Below are positions 13,345 through 14,976 of a stretch of 14,976 nt of DNA, in pieces. Position numbers and translations under genes: made by a program. The DNA is taken from contig CAJLFQ010000056.1 in NCBI GenBank assembly GCA_905205975.1, positions 1-14,976 on the forward strand. Direction: 5' to 3'. The stretch is from an uncultured Eubacteriales bacterium (GTDB taxonomy: Bacteria; Bacillota; Clostridia; Oscillospirales; QAMX01). The notes under the pieces were generated by a model. The model made no database searches. It saw only the letters and a program-made list of their open reading frames with translations, and had not been told where the DNA came from. Position 1 is the stretch's first letter. Each line of letters starts with the position of its first letter.

Positions 13345-14563
13345 AAAAATCCTCCAGAATCTGCTCAGCCGTCTCCGCAGGCGAGCCGTTGTTCGCCACC
13401 GCCACGTCGCAGGCCAGCGCATACAGCGGGCTGCGATATTCGAGCATGGCACGCAGAGCGGTCTGACCGGCAGACAGCGGCCTTCCAGCCGTCTCCAATT
13501 GTTCAACCGGACGCTGAAGCCAATAGACGCGTCCGTTCTGCCGAAGGGCTGCCCGGTTTTCTGCGGTCAGGATGGTTCCGCCGCCGCACGCGATGACAAG
13601 CCCCTTTTTCTTACCCGCTTCCGCAGCGGCTTCAGCTTCCAGCTTTCGGAAAGCCGGTTCGCCATAGCGTTCAAACAGAGCCGGAACCGTCATCCCTGCG
13701 CGCGCCTCGATTTCGGCATCCAGATCCACCAGTGTGCGATTCATCCGTTCCGCCAGCATTCTGCCGATGGTCGTCTTGCCGCAGCCCGGCATTCCGACGA
13801 GGACCACGTTGCAGACGGAAGCGGACAGCATTTGATAGACCGATTCCAGTTTGTTGTCCGGAAGCGAACGGCCGCAAAACATTTCGTACGCTTTGGCTGC
13901 CTGTGCCGTCAGCATATAGAGACCGCCTGCATACGGCATACCGCGCTCAGCCGCCTCGGAGAGTAAACGCGTCCGCAGCGGGTTGTAGATGACATCCAAA
14001 ACGGCAGTACACTGCGGAAACTGATCCAGTGATACCGGGATGCCGTCGTTTCCGGGGTACATCCCTACCGGCGTTGTGTTGATCAGAACTTCCGCCTGCG
14101 CCGCACGGTTCAGATGCGCATACGTAACTGCACCCGTGCGGGAAACGACTGTCATTTCCGCAGCACCGGCATCACTGACCACTGCCTGCGCTGTCAGCGA
14201 TGTGCCGCCGGTTCCCAAGATAGCAACCCGCTTACCGGCAAAGCCAATGCCCGCACGATGCGCCATGGCTGCAAAGCCGGCATAGTCGGTGTTGTCGCCA
14301 TAGAGCGTGCCGTCCGGCTGCCGACGTATGGTATTGACGCTGCCGATTTTCCGCGCAGTTTCTGACAGCGCAGCACAGAATGGAATCACTGCCTTTTTGT
14401 ATGGAATCGTGACATTCAGTCCGCAGAAATCACCGTGCGTAAGAAACGCGCCCAGTTTTTCCGGCGGCAGACTCACCAGCTCATAACCATATGCGCCAAA
14501 CGCGCGATGAATTTCGGCAGAATAGCTATGCCCCAGCTTTTCGCCGATCAAACCGTACTGCAT
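13325..14563 (-). CDS. aroE-aroK: Fused shikimate dehydrogenase and shikimate kinase
   Basis: One 412-residue chain carries two consecutive steps of the shikimate pathway. Residues 1 to about 245 are shikimate dehydrogenase: HSYSAEIH (12-19), NVTIPYKK with catalytic Lys56, YGDNTDYAGF with Asp93, NADP-binding GTGGTS (117-122), NTTPVGMYPG (162-171) and Gln221 in MLTAQAAKA. Residues from about 250 to 412 are shikimate kinase: Walker A GMPGCGKTT (257-265), VDLDAEIE with Asp280/Asp282, FRKLE (305-309), CGGGT (326-330), and a lid with Arg361 and Arg377. Both halves look complete. AGGGGTG precedes ATG 14563, and the gap to the pheA stop is only 4 bases. The fusion would pass shikimate from one active site to the next in the same protein; such fusions are known in some Firmicutes. 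Confidence 0.97.
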   Translation of the reverse strand: MQYGLIGEKLGHSYSAEIHRAFGAYGYELVSLPPEKLGAFLTHGDFCGLNVTIPYKKAVIPFCAALSETARKIGSVNTIRRQPDGTLYGDNTDYAGFAAMAHRAGIGFAGKRVAILGTGGTSLTAQAVVSDAGAAEMTVVSRTGAVTYAHLNRAAQAEVLINTTPVGMYPGNDGIPVSLDQFPQCTAVLDVIYNPLRTRLLSEAAERGMPYAGGLYMLTAQAAKAYEMFCGRSLPDNKLESVYQMLSASVCNVVLVGMPGCGKTTIGRMLAERMNRTLVDLDAEIEARAGMTVPALFERYGEPAFRKLEAEAAAEAGKKKGLVIACGGGTILTAENRAALRQNGRVYWLQRPVEQLETAGRPLSAGQTALRAMLEYRSPLYALACDVAVANNGSPAETAEQILEDFYEASGH

Positions 14564-14567
14564 TGCT

Positions 14568-14976
14568 TCACCCCTCTGAATAGCTGCCCAAAAATACAAA
14601 CTGTTCTGCGCCGGCAGCCAGCTCGTCCAGCAGGGAAAGCACCGACGGCGAGCAGACGGACGCTTCCATATCGAAGTAAAAGCGGAACTCAAAATCACTG
14701 CCCGGCACCGGTCTGCTCTCCAATTTCGTCAGATTGACGCCCAAAGCGGAAAACTTTGCAATGACCGCATACAGTGCGCCCGGTTTGTGTGGAAGCGCCA
14801 TCATCAGGCTGATGCGGTTGGCACCCGGGTAAATCTCCAGCTTTCTGGAGATGCAGAGAAAGCGTGTGTAATTCCCGTCGCTGTTCTGGATGTTTTCGGC
14901 GGCGGCGTGCAGCCCATAGAGCGATGCGCAGCAGCGCGAAGAAATAGACGCACAGTCTTTGCGGCCGGACGCGGCA
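14568..14976 (-). CDS. pheA: Prephenate dehydratase, C-terminal part with ACT domain (5' end outside window)
   Basis: About 135 residues are visible, cut at the right edge. They hold the end of the prephenate dehydratase domain, with CASLYGLHAAAENIQ and the catalytic YTRF (Thr of the TRF motif), then a complete ACT domain. PGALY and LESRP correspond to the phenylalanine-binding GALV and ESRP motifs, so the enzyme is likely inhibited by phenylalanine. It makes phenylpyruvate from prephenate, the branch to phenylalanine. A chorismate mutase domain at the N-terminus cannot be judged. It is the first visible gene of the operon pheA, aroE-aroK, aroQ; a promoter would lie outside the window. Confidence 0.95.
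   Translation of the reverse strand, partial: AASGRKDCASISSRCCASLYGLHAAAENIQNSDGNYTRFLCISRKLEIYPGANRISLMMALPHKPGALYAVIAKFSALGVNLTKLESRPVPGSDFEFRFYFDMEASVCSPSVLSLLDELAAGAEQFVFLGSYSEG

Noticed and set aside
1..14976. CRISPR array, rRNA, insertion sequence or integrase gene
   Set aside because: I saw no regularly spaced repeats with unique spacers, no rRNA sequence, and no transposase or recombinase motif on either strand.

Overview
The window looks like chromosomal DNA of an anaerobic, spore-forming-lineage Firmicute, most likely a Clostridia member of the Oscillospiraceae/Ruminococcaceae type. The reasons are strong AGGAGG-type ribosome binding sites, sigma-A consensus promoters, an AroE-AroK fusion, an NfnAB-type flavoprotein pair, a small protein resembling the Spo0A C-terminal domain, and a base composition in the mid-50s % GC. 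The genus cannot be named from the sequence alone.

Left part (1-5600, plus strand): a tRNA-Val(GAC) gene with a perfect consensus promoter and its own terminator comes first. A structured leader region follows, then a three-gene operon: a MacB/LolD-type ABC ATPase, a large secreted, C-terminally membrane-anchored protein built of about seven Ig/CARDB-like repeats, and a FtsX/MacB-type permease. The repeat protein sits where an adaptor protein would sit in MacAB/YknXYZ systems, so the three probably form one envelope machine. The operon ends in a strong hairpin terminator.

Middle (about 5650-8080, plus strand): a small AT-richer island holds two genes, a NAGPA-type phosphodiester glycosidase-like protein and a lipoprotein of unknown family. 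The glycosidase-like gene has a perfect Shine-Dalgarno but an ATA where the start codon should be. The island is flanked by two imperfect direct copies of the same piece: a terminator hairpin plus the last codons of the neighbouring nfnB/gltA-like gene. This is the footprint expected of an insertion at the 3' end of that gene. The promoter of the island carries helically phased TYGACA repeats.

Right part (8138-14976, minus strand, read right to left): pheA (partial, prephenate dehydratase with ACT domain), the aroE-aroK fusion and aroQ form a tight shikimate/phenylalanine operon. A mini Spo0A-C-like gene follows. Next is ygiQ (radical SAM protein) with its own promoter and a hairpin leader, then nfnA-nfnB with another consensus-like promoter. 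NfnA/NfnB probably make an electron-bifurcating NADH-dependent ferredoxin:NADP+ oxidoreductase, although NfnB-like proteins are often labelled glutamate synthase small subunit (GltA). NfnB and the island lipoprotein gene converge on a shared bidirectional terminator.

The most unusual parts are the island between the duplicated nfnB ends, its ATA start, its phased promoter repeats, and the ABC system with a repeat-protein partner.
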